From assembly GCF_018069565.1 (NCBI RefSeq), contig NZ_JAGPNL010000001.1, positions 1,550,001-1,614,000 on the forward strand: 64,000 nucleotides of DNA, written 5' to 3'. The DNA is from Streptomyces tagetis. Its GTDB lineage: Bacteria; Actinomycetota; Actinomycetes; Streptomycetales; Streptomycetaceae. Of the stretch, positions 21,301 to 29,842 are shown piece after piece. Each line of letters begins with the position of its first letter. Positions within the stretch are counted from its first letter, which is position 1. The notes beneath the pieces are model-generated. The model searched no databases and was not told the DNA's origin. It worked only from the letters and a program-made list of their open reading frames with translations. The position numbers were made by a program, and so were the translations under genes.

Positions 21301-22236
21301 GTGGCCACGGCGATCGACGCTGCCCACGTCACCTACGAAGCACCGGACCTCACGGTGATGGAGGAGTTCCTCACCGCCTTCGGCATGGTGCGCGCCGAAG
21401 GGAGCGACGACCGGACCCTGTACATGCGGGGGACCGGCACCCAGCACCACATCCACGTCACCCGCAAGGCCGCCAGGCAGCGTTTCGCCGGTGCCGCGAT
21501 CGAGGTCGCCGACCACGCCGACCTGGTCGAACTCGCCGCACTGCCCGGCTCCTCGCCGGTCCGGGAGTCGACCGAGCCCGGCGGTGGCCACGAGGTCGTG
21601 ATGCACACGCCCGACGGCGTCGAGATCCGGGCGATCCACGGCCGGCGCCGGGTGGAACCCCTCGCGGACCGCGAACCGTTCGTCATGAACAACCTCCGCG
21701 ACAAGAACCGGGTCAACGCCCCCGTGCGCCAGCCCGTCGCCCCCTGCACCATCGCCCGCCTGGGCCACTTCGTGCTCCACGTGCGCGACCACGACGCGAC
21801 CATGGCCTGGCTCACCGAGCGCTTCAACTTCCTCCCCTCGGACTACTTCGTCCCGCCGGGCGAGGAGGGGCCCGTCGTCGGCACCTTCGTCCGCCTCGAC
21901 CTGGGCGAACAGCTCGTGGACCACCACTTCATGCTCGTCCTGCAGTCCGACTGGGTCGGCGTCCACCACAGCGCCTTCGAGGTCACCGACATGGACGCCG
22001 TCATGTCCTCGCACGACTACCTCGTCGGGCGCGGCTACTCCCTCGACGTCGGGGTCGGCCGCCACCTGCTCGGCAGCCAGATCTTCGACTACTGGAAGGA
22101 CCCCTTCGGCTTCCGTATCGAGCACTACACCGACGGCGACGTCGTCGACCACCGGCACCGCCCCACCAAGTTCAACGGCACCGCCAGTGACACCACCCAG
22201 TGGGGGAACCGGCCGCCCCTGGAGTTCTTCCGATGA
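21301..22236 (+). CDS. Extradiol ring-cleavage dioxygenase (VOC type I)
   Basis: 311 residues with two vicinal-oxygen-chelate modules. The C-terminal module carries the Fe(II) triad: His in ARLGHFVLHV at about 158, His in VGVHHSAFEV at about 222, and Glu in FRIEHYTDGD at about 275. This is the catechol 2,3- or homoprotocatechuate 2,3-dioxygenase type. The N-terminal module is shorter and non-catalytic, as usual. GTG at 21301 has GAGGAGG 5 nt upstream. The stop overlaps the next start (ATGA). It presumably opens the ring made by the upstream monooxygenase; the substrate is not readable from sequence. Confidence 0.85.
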   Translation: MATAIDAAHVTYEAPDLTVMEEFLTAFGMVRAEGSDDRTLYMRGTGTQHHIHVTRKAARQRFAGAAIEVADHADLVELAALPGSSPVRESTEPGGGHEVVMHTPDGVEIRAIHGRRRVEPLADREPFVMNNLRDKNRVNAPVRQPVAPCTIARLGHFVLHVRDHDATMAWLTERFNFLPSDYFVPPGEEGPVVGTFVRLDLGEQLVDHHFMLVLQSDWVGVHHSAFEVTDMDAVMSSHDYLVGRGYSLDVGVGRHLLGSQIFDYWKDPFGFRIEHYTDGDVVDHRHRPTKFNGTASDTTQWGNRPPLEFFR

Positions 22237-23009
22237 CCACCACCGGCCCCGCCCCCGCCACGGCCACCACCGGCCCCGCCCCCGACGACGCCCTGCCCGA
22301 GAGCGTCCGGGAGCGGCTGATTCGGGCCGGCTCGGCCACCGTCGCCAACATGCTGCTCAGGCGGGGACTGCGCAACACCGTCATGGCCGGCGTCGTCCCG
22401 CTCGCGGCCGGCGCCCCGCCCATGGCCGGGCCCGCCCGCACCCTGCGGTTCATCCCGGCCCGCGAGGACCTCGACACCCTCGCCGGATACGCGAGCAGCG
22501 AGAACCTCCACCGGCGCGCGATCGAGGAGTGCCCGCCCGGCGCGGTCCTCGTGATCGACGCCTTCGGCTCCACGGCCGCCGCCTCCATGGGCGACATGAT
22601 GGCGGCCCGGCTGCGGTACCGCGGCGTCGCCGGTGTCGTCACCGACGGCGGCTACCGCGACGCGGAGGCGATCAGGGCGACCGGCCTGCCCTGCCACCAC
22701 CGGGGCAACGCGCCCAAGGCGACGCCCATCGCCCTGCACCCGGTCGCCCTCGACGAACCCGTCGGCTGCGGCGGCGTCGCCGTCTACCCCGGCGACGTGC
22801 TGCTCGGCGACGAGGACGGCGTCGTCGTCATCCCCCGCGAACTCGCCGCCGAGGTCGCCGAGGAGGCGGCCGACGCCGCCGCGTACGAGGAGTTCGCCGC
22901 GCTGGAGATCGCCCGGGGCCGGTCCCTGTTCGGACTGTTCCCCGCCACCCCCGAGAGCCGGCGGGAATACGACCAGTGGGTGGCCCGAGGCCGCCCCGGA
23001 AGGAAGTGA
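22233..23009 (+). CDS. RraA-like aldolase/decarboxylase
   Basis: 258 residues of the RraA/HMG-CHA aldolase family, which cleave 4-hydroxy-4-methyl- or 4-carboxy-4-hydroxy-2-oxoadipate to pyruvate and a second acid and also decarboxylate oxaloacetate. Seen: GDMMAARLRYRGVAGVV followed by TDGGYRD, the Arg-Asp catalytic/metal site near residue 145, and GDVLLGDEDGVVVIP near 190. The early residues (TTTGPAPATATTGPAPDD) are a low-complexity extension. Start overlaps the dioxygenase stop. Fits the lower part of a meta-cleavage pathway that yields pyruvate, though family members also act elsewhere. Confidence 0.8.
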   Translation: MTTTGPAPATATTGPAPDDALPESVRERLIRAGSATVANMLLRRGLRNTVMAGVVPLAAGAPPMAGPARTLRFIPAREDLDTLAGYASSENLHRRAIEECPPGAVLVIDAFGSTAAASMGDMMAARLRYRGVAGVVTDGGYRDAEAIRATGLPCHHRGNAPKATPIALHPVALDEPVGCGGVAVYPGDVLLGDEDGVVVIPRELAAEVAEEAADAAAYEEFAALEIARGRSLFGLFPATPESRREYDQWVARGRPGRK

Positions 23010-23013
23010 ACGC

Positions 23014-23436
23014 GTGACCATCGACCCCGCGGCCCTGAAGTCGCTCGAGATCCTGATCCACGCCACCGACCTCAGGGAAGAGGAGTGGATCGACTACCCG
23101 GACTACGGGTTCCGCCAGTACTTCCTGCACAAGAACCCCGAGACCGGCGCCAGCATCGCCCTCCTGGAGTACGAGAAGGGCGGCACCATCCCCACCAAGC
23201 ACACCCACGCCTCGAACCAGTTCATGTACTGCCTCGAAGGCGACTACGAGTACACCGACTCCGGCCTCCGGCTGCGCCCCGGCTCCTTCTACATGAACCC
23301 GAAGGACCACCCGCACGGCCCGACCCTGGCCCACGAGCGCAGCGTGCTGATCGAGATCTACGACGGCCCGCACTACTACGAGAAGCCCGAGTACCACACC
23401 GACGAGACCATCGGGGACTTCCTTGCGAAGGAGTGA
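23014..23436 (+). CDS. Cupin-domain protein
   Basis: 140 residues with one cupin barrel. The first metal motif reads KHTHASNQFMYCLEGDY: two His are present but the usual Glu is replaced by Gln, and a later His pair lies in PKDHPHGP. AAGGAAGTGA precedes the GTG. Cupins in such clusters include ring-cleaving dioxygenases (3-hydroxyanthranilate or dihydroxyacetophenone type), isomerases and small-molecule binders. The altered ligand set makes an enzymatic call unsafe. It starts 4 bp after the RraA-like gene. Confidence 0.75.
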   Translation: MTIDPAALKSLEILIHATDLREEEWIDYPDYGFRQYFLHKNPETGASIALLEYEKGGTIPTKHTHASNQFMYCLEGDYEYTDSGLRLRPGSFYMNPKDHPHGPTLAHERSVLIEIYDGPHYYEKPEYHTDETIGDFLAKE

Positions 23437-23493
23437 GGCGCCCGTCCGCCCCGCCCGAACCCGCCGCCCGCACCCTGCCGTTGGGGAGTGAAG

Positions 23494-25041
23494 ATGACCC
23501 AGACCACCACGAAGCTGTTCGACACCGACGAGGTGCTGGCCACGTTCGGCCTGCACGGGGTGCATTCCGGCACCTACGCGGACGCCCTCGGCTGGGGCGA
23601 GACCGAGGGCCGCCCGGTCATCGAGGCGCACTGCCCCGCCGACGGCGAACTCGTCGGCCGCGTCGCGGCCTCGAACGCCGACGACTACGAGGCGCTGGTC
23701 GCCGCCGCCGTGGAGACGCAGAAGAGGTGGCGGATGGTCCCGCCGCCCCGGCGCGGCGAATTCGTGCGCCGCATCGGCCAGTTGATCGAGGAGAACCTCG
23801 ACGCGCTCGCCGCCGTGGTCTGCCTCGACACCGGCAAGTCCACGATGGAGGCCAAGGGCGAACTGCGCGAGGCCGTCGACATGTCCACCCTCGCGGCCGG
23901 CCAGGCGCGGATGCTCTACGGCTACACGCAGCAGTCGCAGCGCGCCGAGCACCGCATGTACGACCAGTGGCTGCCGCTCGGCGTCGTCGGGCTGATCAGC
24001 GCGTACAACTTCCCGGCCGCCGTGTGGGCGCAGAACGGCTTCCTGTCCGCGATCGCCGGCAACACGGTGATCTGGAAGCCGAGTCCCAAGGTGCCGCTCA
24101 CCGCGATCGCCGTGCAGAAGCTGGTCAACCGGGCGGCGGCGGAGCTGGGCTGCGAGGGCGTCTTCTCGCTCTTCGTTCCCGAGGACGCCGACGCCGGACG
24201 GCTGGTGGCCGACACCAGGGTCGCCATGATCTCCTTCACCGGCTCCACGACCGTGGGCCGCAAGGTCGCGGAGGTCGTCGGCTCGACGCTCGGCCGCCGC
24301 TACCAGTTGGAGTGCTCGGGCAACAACGGCTGCATAGTCGACGAGACCGCCGACCTCGAACTCGCCGCGAAGGCACTGACGTTCGGCGTCCTCGGCACGA
24401 CCGGGCAGCGCTGTACGAGCACCCGCCGGGTGATCGCCCACGTCAGCATCGCCGACGAACTGGTCGAGCTGATGAAGAAGTCCTTCGACCAGATCACCAT
24501 CGGCGACCCCCGGGACCCCGGCACGGTCGTCGGCCCGCTGATCGACCGGCAGGCCGTCGAGGACTACCGCGAGGTGCTCGCCGCCGCCGAACGCGAGGGC
24601 GCCACCGTCGTCCACGGCGGGAAGGTGCTCGACAGGCCCGGCCAGTACGTCGAGCCGGCCATCGTCACCGGCGTCCGGCCGCACTTCGCCATCGCCCGGT
24701 CGGAGACCTTCGTCCCGATCGTCTCCGTCCTCACCTACGAGGAGCTGGACGAGGCCATCGAGATCCACAACGGGGTCGCCCAGGGCCTGGCCTCGGGCAT
24801 GCACAGCACCGACCTGAACCACATCGAGACCTTCCTGTCCGCCCGCGGCAGCGACTGCGGCATCGTGCGCGTGAACATGGGCACCACCGGCGCCGACGTC
24901 GGCGCGGCCTTCGGCGGCGAGAAGGAGACCGGCGGCGGGCGCACCGCCGGCTCGGACGCCTGGAAGGGCTTCATGCGCCGCCAGAGCGTGTGCGTGAACT
25001 GGGGCGGAACCTCCGCCTGGGACAACCGGATCGACCTCTGA
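23494..25041 (+). CDS. NAD(P)-dependent aldehyde dehydrogenase
   Basis: 515 residues of the ALDH superfamily, closest in pattern to the ALDH7/piperideine-6-carboxylate type. Catalytic Asn in SAYNFP, Glu in QLECSGNNG and Cys in GTTGQRCTSTRR are all present; KPSPKVPLTA binds the cofactor. In context it would oxidise the semialdehyde from extradiol cleavage. The ATG at 23494 has GGGGAGTGA 3-9 nt upstream; a GTG two codons earlier is the alternative. RidA follows after 13 bp. Confidence 0.86.
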   Translation: MTQTTTKLFDTDEVLATFGLHGVHSGTYADALGWGETEGRPVIEAHCPADGELVGRVAASNADDYEALVAAAVETQKRWRMVPPPRRGEFVRRIGQLIEENLDALAAVVCLDTGKSTMEAKGELREAVDMSTLAAGQARMLYGYTQQSQRAEHRMYDQWLPLGVVGLISAYNFPAAVWAQNGFLSAIAGNTVIWKPSPKVPLTAIAVQKLVNRAAAELGCEGVFSLFVPEDADAGRLVADTRVAMISFTGSTTVGRKVAEVVGSTLGRRYQLECSGNNGCIVDETADLELAAKALTFGVLGTTGQRCTSTRRVIAHVSIADELVELMKKSFDQITIGDPRDPGTVVGPLIDRQAVEDYREVLAAAEREGATVVHGGKVLDRPGQYVEPAIVTGVRPHFAIARSETFVPIVSVLTYEELDEAIEIHNGVAQGLASGMHSTDLNHIETFLSARGSDCGIVRVNMGTTGADVGAAFGGEKETGGGRTAGSDAWKGFMRRQSVCVNWGGTSAWDNRIDL

Positions 25042-25054
25042 GGACGGCACAGCC

Positions 25055-25456
25055 ATGAAGAAGGAACGTTTCATCTCCGACGCCGTGCGGGAACCGGCCG
25101 ACCGGATGTGGTCGAACTGCCTGCGCGTCGACGACCTGATCATGATCTCCGGCATGACCGCCCGCGCCCAGGACGGCGAGTCGGTCCTCGGGGACACCGC
25201 CTACGAGCAGGCCCGGACCGTCTTCGGGAAGATCAGGCACCTGGTCGAGGCGGCCGGCGCCGTCATGGACGACGTCGTCAAGATGACGATCTTCGTCACG
25301 GACATGGGCGACAACGCCGAGGTGTGGAAGGCCCGCCAGGAGTTCTTCTCCGGCGACTTCCCGGCGTGCTCCCTGGTCGAGGTCTCCGCCCTCGCCAAGC
25401 CGGAGATCCTCATCGAGATCGAGGCCATCGCGGTGGCCGGTTGCAGCGCGGACTGA
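25055..25456 (+). CDS. RidA/YjgF-family protein
   Basis: 133 residues of the RidA (enamine/imine deaminase) family: DLIMISGMTARAQDGESVLG, EQARTVFGKIRHLVEAAGA, DDVVKMTIFVTDM, and the late CSLVEVSALAKPEILIEIEAIA. The usual late arginine that binds the carboxylate in RidA proper is not evident: the matching position reads VEVSALAKPE, where RidA has VEVxxLPxxx. It may be one of the pathway-specific subgroups, which include 2-aminomuconate deaminase. Co-transcribed with an extradiol dioxygenase and ALDH, exactly the company an aminomuconate deaminase keeps. The function is a hypothesis. Confidence 0.8.
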   Translation: MKKERFISDAVREPADRMWSNCLRVDDLIMISGMTARAQDGESVLGDTAYEQARTVFGKIRHLVEAAGAVMDDVVKMTIFVTDMGDNAEVWKARQEFFSGDFPACSLVEVSALAKPEILIEIEAIAVAGCSAD

Positions 25457-25533
25457 CCGCTCCCAGCGACACCAGGCGTGTCCTGTTTCCCGCAGGCGGC
25501 CGTGGGCGCCCCAACTCACATGGGTAGGACCTC

Positions 25534-26997
25534 GTGACCACACACACCAAAAGACCCGGACCCAGCTCCACCGACTCCGCCCTGTCCGTCGCGGCGGAGG
25601 ACCACGCCCTGGTCAGCGTGCCGGCGGCCGATCGCAAGAGCGGCTACCAGCTCGCCCTGAGCCCGGTCAGCGTGGCGACCGCGCTCGTCGTCTTCGCCAT
25701 CGCGGGCTTCACCGTGGTGCTCGCCGGTTTCGCGGTGGGCATGCTCGTCGGCGCCCTCGTCGCGGGACTCGCCGTCTTCCTCGGCAGGTCCCTGGGACGG
25801 ATGGCCTTCGAGACCGGCATGTCGAGCACCCTCACCTCCCGCTTCTTCGGATTCGGGCACATGGGCTCGGCGATCGGCTCGGTCATCTTCGCCTTCATGA
25901 TCCTCGGCTTCCTCGCCATCGAGTCGGCCCTGCTCTACCAGGGCACCCTGCTCATGCTCGACCTGCCCGACAGCTGGCCCGTGCGCGTCCTGCTCTACGG
26001 CGCCATGACACTGCTGTGGATCGCGCTGGCCATCTTCGGCCTGAAGCCCGCCCTGCGCGCCTCCGGAGTCCTCACCGCCGTCACGCTCCTGGTCACGGTC
26101 TACATGATCGTGCACATCTACGTGATCGAGGGCGCCAGCCCCATGGACGTCTTCACCTACGGCGGCGTCGTCCCCGGCGGCGTCTGGCCCCGCTTCGAGG
26201 CCGCGTTCTCCGTGATGGGCGCCACGGCGGGCACGATCGCCCTGGTCACGACGGACTTCGCCCGGTACTGCCGGACCCGCCGCGACGTGACGATCCTGGC
26301 CGCCGCCGGACCGATCACCCAGAACCTCGTCATGACCGTCCTGGGATCGCTCGTGGTCATCGGCGGCATGCCGGAGGTCGTGCGCTACCTCATGGCCCAC
26401 GACCCCGGCCTCGGCCCCGAGGCGGCCAACGCCGCGGGCAGCACCTTCGTCATGCAGAACACCGGCGCCTTCTTCGTCATCTTCGCCGGCTGGGCGGGCT
26501 TCGTGACCATCTACGCGGCCCAGGCGAAGGCCCAGGCCATCAACGCCTACTCGGGCTCGCTCTCCCTGGTCAACCTGGCCGACTCGCTCACCGGGAAGAA
26601 GCCCGGCCGCGCCGTGATGGTCGTCGTCGGCAACGTGATCGCCCTCGGCATGATCGCCGCGGGCATCCTGGAGCAGTTCAGCTCCTACCTCGCCTACCTC
26701 GGCGCCATGACGCTGGGCATGTGCGGCGTGATGATCGCCGACTACTACCTGGTCCGCCGCCGGCGCTACGACGGCTCCGCCCAGCGGGTGGAGAAGTGCA
26801 ACTGGGCCGGCGTCATCACCCTGGTCGTCTCCGCCGTCACCGGCATCGTCCTCATGGCCACGGACGTCTTCGCCCTCGGCTTCCTCGTCTCCCTCGTGCT
26901 GGCCATCGCCCTCTACCCGGTGCTGCGCCGCCGGCTCCCCGAGGGCACCGGCACCACCTTCGTCGCGGGTGAGGAGGCCGCGGCCGAGGCCCACTGA
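25534..26997 (+). CDS. NCS1-family permease (cytosine/purine/hydantoin type)
   Basis: 487 residues with about 12 membrane segments. NCS1 features include the N-terminal half with AVGMLVGALVAGLAVFLGRSLGRM and a SRFFGFGHMGSAIGSV stretch, and TLGMCGVMIADYYLVRRRRYDG near the C-terminus, the family's conserved end. NCS1 carriers import nucleobases, hydantoins, allantoin, pyridoxine or related N-heterocycles by cation symport. Its position inside the island suggests the substrate, or an intermediate, contains nitrogen. GTG at 25534 follows GGTAGGA. Confidence 0.84.
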   Translation: MTTHTKRPGPSSTDSALSVAAEDHALVSVPAADRKSGYQLALSPVSVATALVVFAIAGFTVVLAGFAVGMLVGALVAGLAVFLGRSLGRMAFETGMSSTLTSRFFGFGHMGSAIGSVIFAFMILGFLAIESALLYQGTLLMLDLPDSWPVRVLLYGAMTLLWIALAIFGLKPALRASGVLTAVTLLVTVYMIVHIYVIEGASPMDVFTYGGVVPGGVWPRFEAAFSVMGATAGTIALVTTDFARYCRTRRDVTILAAAGPITQNLVMTVLGSLVVIGGMPEVVRYLMAHDPGLGPEAANAAGSTFVMQNTGAFFVIFAGWAGFVTIYAAQAKAQAINAYSGSLSLVNLADSLTGKKPGRAVMVVVGNVIALGMIAAGILEQFSSYLAYLGAMTLGMCGVMIADYYLVRRRRYDGSAQRVEKCNWAGVITLVVSAVTGIVLMATDVFALGFLVSLVLAIALYPVLRRRLPEGTGTTFVAGEEAAAEAH

Positions 26998-27004
26998 CCC
27001 CACG

Positions 27005-27034
27005 CCGGCGGCCGGCCCAGCGGCCGGCCGCCGG
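27005..27034 (+). terminator. Hairpin after the NCS1 permease gene
   Basis: CCGGCGGCCGGCC and GGCCGGCCGCCGG, a perfect 13-bp stem with loop CAGC, begins 8 bp after the stop and precedes the flavin reductase gene by 51 bp. Confidence 0.6.
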
Positions 27035-27084
27035 ACCCGCCCCGGCCCGCAGGGGCCGAACCCACGACGTACAGGAGGTTCGGG

Positions 27085-27669
27085 ATGACCGACATCATGT
27101 GGGACTCCGAGATCTACGAGAGGGCGCTCGACACGAAGCCCCTCGCGCCGAGCGACGCCGGCCCCCCGCTCGCCGACCCCCGCCGGCTCCGCGACACGCT
27201 GGGCAACTTCGCCACCGGCGTCGTCGTGCTCACGTACCGGTCCGGCGACAGCCACTACGGCGTCACGGTGAACTCCTTCACCTCCGTCTCCCTCGACCCG
27301 CCGCTCGTGCTCGTCTCGATGCAGCGGACCTCGCGGGCCCTGACGTACCTGCTGGAACGGCCGTTCACGGTCAACGTGCTCGGCGACGACCAGCTCGCCA
27401 CCGCCCTCCACTTCGCCGGCAAGCCCCAGGAGGGGCACCTCGTCGAGTGGGCCGGCGACGACATCGCCCCCCGCCTCGACGGCTCCCTGGCGTACTTCCA
27501 GTGCACCCCCTGGGCCGGCTACGACGGCGGCGACCACGTCCTGGTCCTCGGCCGCGTCATGGCGTACGGCCAGCGGGACGACACCAGCCCCCTGCTCTTC
27601 TACCGCGGCCGGTGGAGCGCCCTGGCCCGCGAGGCCGACGGGGCCGAGCCGGGAAGGAGCCGGTCGTGA
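27085..27669 (+). CDS. Flavin reductase (HpaC/FMN-binding split-barrel family)
   Basis: 194 residues with the flavin reductase domain: LRDTLGNFATGVVVLTY near residue 40, VTVNSFTSVSLDPPLVLVSM near 70, RPFTVNVLGDDQ near 95 and GGDHVLVLGRV near 155. It reduces FMN or FAD with NAD(P)H and passes it to an oxygenase. The following gene overlaps its stop (GTGA) and encodes an acyl-CoA-dehydrogenase-like monooxygenase, its most likely partner; it may also serve the HpaB-type enzyme at 19640. AGGAGG lies 6 nt before the ATG. Confidence 0.88.
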   Translation: MTDIMWDSEIYERALDTKPLAPSDAGPPLADPRRLRDTLGNFATGVVVLTYRSGDSHYGVTVNSFTSVSLDPPLVLVSMQRTSRALTYLLERPFTVNVLGDDQLATALHFAGKPQEGHLVEWAGDDIAPRLDGSLAYFQCTPWAGYDGGDHVLVLGRVMAYGQRDDTSPLLFYRGRWSALAREADGAEPGRSRS

Positions 27670-28859
27670 GCGGACACACGCACCCGGGCGCCGCCGACGT
27701 CGACGCGCTGCTGGCCCGGCTCGCCGCCATCGGGCCGCTGCTGCGGGAGGAGGCCCCGGAGAGCGAACGCCTGCGGCGGCCCACCCCGGCGGTGCAGGAC
27801 GCGCTCCGCGACAGCGGTGTCTTCCGGCTGATGATCCCCGCCGAACTGGGCGGCATGGACGCCTCCCCGCTCCAGATCCTGCGGGTGACGGAGGAACTGT
27901 CCCACGCCGACGCCTCGCTCGGCTGGCTGGTGCGGGCGGTGGCGAGCGAGACCGCCACGGCCGCCGCCCACCTCGGTGACGAGGCCGTGGCCGAACTGTT
28001 CGGCGAGGGCCGCCACCCCCTGGTGGCCGGCCAGTCCACCTCCTACACCGGACACGCGGTGCGCGAGCCCGGCGGCTACCGGGTCACCGGCACCTGGCAG
28101 TTCGCCCCCGGCGTCTCCATGGCCACCCACCTCCACCTCGGGGTCACGGTCGAGGGCACCGGCGAGCGGCTGGTCTGCCTCGCCCCCCGCGCGGCCCTGC
28201 GGATCAGCGACACCTGGGACATGCTCGGGCTGCGCGCCACCGCGAGCCTCGACTACCGCGCCGAGGAGCTGCGGGTGGCGGACAAGCACGTCTTCGCCAT
28301 CGGCCCGCACGACGTCCGGCGCGGCTCCGCGACACGCGGCCTCAGCCCCGCCCTGATGGCCGGACTCCAGCAGGCCGCCTGGTCCCAGGGGGTCGGCCGC
28401 CGCATGCTCGACGAACTGCGCGACCTGACCCGCCACCGGGACCCGGCCGGGGGCTCGCCGGTCACCAGCGACGAGTTCTTCGCCGAGTACGCCCGCCACT
28501 ACTCCCACGTGCGCGGCACACTCGCCCTGCTCCGCGAGACCTGGCAGGAGAACGAGGCGACGCTCGCCACCGGACGGCCGCTCACCGACGAGCAGGAGAC
28601 GATGTCCCGGCTCGCGTGCGGCCTGGCCACCCGGACCGCGCTGGAGATCGGCCAGTTGGTGCACCGCTTCGCCGGCGCCCAGGTCATGCGGGACGGCGCC
28701 CTCCAGCGCTTCTTCCGCGACAGCCACGCCGGCAGCCAGCACCGCGGCTCCTCGCACATCGTGACGCAGAAATGCGGGCGGATGCTCTCGGGCACCCTGC
28801 CCACCGGATCGCACTGGGGCTTCTTCGACCTCGTGATCCCCGAACCGGCCGCCGCCTGA
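27666..28859 (+). CDS. Acyl-CoA-dehydrogenase-like flavin-dependent monooxygenase
   Basis: 397 residues with the acyl-CoA dehydrogenase fold in the branch that uses reduced flavin and O2 (HsaA, C2-type hydroxyphenylacetate hydroxylase, DszC). Seen: LMIPAELGGMDASPLQILRVTEELSHADASLGW near 55-85, GTWQFAPGVSMATH near 140, DTWDMLGLRATAS near 185, and the C-terminal SSHIVTQKCGRM. No acyl-CoA-specific catalytic Glu is obvious, and coupling to a flavin reductase by a 4-bp overlap supports a monooxygenase. It is the second flavin monooxygenase of this island, so the pathway probably contains two hydroxylations. Confidence 0.83.
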   Translation: MSGHTHPGAADVDALLARLAAIGPLLREEAPESERLRRPTPAVQDALRDSGVFRLMIPAELGGMDASPLQILRVTEELSHADASLGWLVRAVASETATAAAHLGDEAVAELFGEGRHPLVAGQSTSYTGHAVREPGGYRVTGTWQFAPGVSMATHLHLGVTVEGTGERLVCLAPRAALRISDTWDMLGLRATASLDYRAEELRVADKHVFAIGPHDVRRGSATRGLSPALMAGLQQAAWSQGVGRRMLDELRDLTRHRDPAGGSPVTSDEFFAEYARHYSHVRGTLALLRETWQENEATLATGRPLTDEQETMSRLACGLATRTALEIGQLVHRFAGAQVMRDGALQRFFRDSHAGSQHRGSSHIVTQKCGRMLSGTLPTGSHWGFFDLVIPEPAAA

Positions 28860-28875
28860 CAGAGACCCTGCCCCC

Positions 28876-28908
28876 GCGCCGCCGCCGTCCCGACGACGGC
28901 GGCGGCGC
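28876..28908 (+). terminator. Hairpin after the second monooxygenase gene
   Basis: GCGCCGCCGCCGTC and GACGGCGGCGGCGC form a perfect 14-bp stem with a 5-base loop, 17 bp after the stop and 30 bp before the next start. Confidence 0.6.
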
Positions 28909-28937
28909 GGCACGCGGGGCGAGAGGAAAGGAACCAC

Positions 28938-29759
28938 GTGAGACTGGCAACCGTGCGCACCCCCGAGGGGACCACCCACGCCGCCCGGCTGGACGGCGAG
29001 GAGTACACCGTCCTCCCCGGCCACGCCGACCTCGGCTCCCTGCTGGCGGACGAGGAGTGGCGGCGGATCGCCAAGGACGCCGAAGGACCCCGCCACCACC
29101 GCTCCGGCGTCGAGGAGCGGACCGTCGTGCCACGCCCCTCGAAGGTGCTGTGCGCCGGCCTCAACTACACCAGCCACATCCGGGAGATGGGCCGCGAACT
29201 CCCCGCCCACCCCACCCTGTTCGCCAAGTTCGCGGACACCCTGACCGGCCCCTACGACGCCGTGGAGGCCGTGGCGGAGGACCCGGAGATGGACTGGGAG
29301 GGAGAGCTGGCCCTCGTCGTCGGCCGCACCGCCCACCGGGTGAGCGAGGAGGAGGCCGGCGCCCACATCGCCGGCTACACCGTCGCCAACGACATCTCGA
29401 TGCGCGGCTGGCAATACCGCACCACGGAGTGGCTCCAGGGCAAGATCTGGGCCCGCTCCACCCCGGTCGGGCCGGTGCTGGTCACACCGGACGAGTTCGA
29501 CGCGGACACGGCGGTGCTGCGCACCACGCTCAACGGCGAGGTCGTGCAGGAACACGCCGTCGCGGACCTGCTGTTCAGCCCGGCCCACCTGCTGGCGTAC
29601 GTGTCCACCATGGTGCCGCTGCACCCCGGGGACCTGATCCTCACCGGCACCCCCGGCGGTGTCGGCAGGGCCCGCACCCCGCAGCGGTACCTGGGGCCCG
29701 GGGACCTGGTCGCGGTGAGCGTCGACGGTATCGGCACGGTGTCCACGCCGATCGTCTGA
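28938..29759 (+). CDS. Fumarylacetoacetate hydrolase-family protein
   Basis: 273 residues of the FAH superfamily, which includes isomerases, decarboxylases and hydratases of meta-cleavage pathways (5-carboxymethyl-2-hydroxymuconate, 4-oxalocrotonate decarboxylase) and C-C bond hydrolases. The C-terminal core starts near VLCAGLNYTSHIREMG. Metal ligands are the Glu in DWEGELALVVGR and the Asp in VANDISMRG; DLILTGTPGGVG near 230 closes the site. GTG at 28938 follows GAGAGGAAAGGA. Last plus-strand gene of the island, presumed to act late in ring-fission product degradation. Confidence 0.84.
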   Translation: MRLATVRTPEGTTHAARLDGEEYTVLPGHADLGSLLADEEWRRIAKDAEGPRHHRSGVEERTVVPRPSKVLCAGLNYTSHIREMGRELPAHPTLFAKFADTLTGPYDAVEAVAEDPEMDWEGELALVVGRTAHRVSEEEAGAHIAGYTVANDISMRGWQYRTTEWLQGKIWARSTPVGPVLVTPDEFDADTAVLRTTLNGEVVQEHAVADLLFSPAHLLAYVSTMVPLHPGDLILTGTPGGVGRARTPQRYLGPGDLVAVSVDGIGTVSTPIV

Positions 29760-29781
29760 CCCGCGCCCGAAGACGGACGCC

Positions 29782-29821
29782 GTCCGCCCGGCCCGGCCCC
29801 GTGAGGCCGTGCCGGGCGGAC
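29782..29821. terminator. Bidirectional terminator at the end of the plus-strand operon
   Basis: GTCCGCCCGGC...CGGCC pairs with GGCCG...GCCGGGCGGAC around CCGTGA. It lies between the FAH gene and the convergent hydrolase gene. Confidence 0.65.
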
Positions 29822-29842
29822 GCGTCGTTCCCGGGGCGCCGG

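Noticed and set aside
22828-25197. 789-codon minus-strand open frame opposite the cupin and ALDH genes
   Set aside because: A shadow frame; the plus strand has catalytic motifs and ribosome-binding sites.
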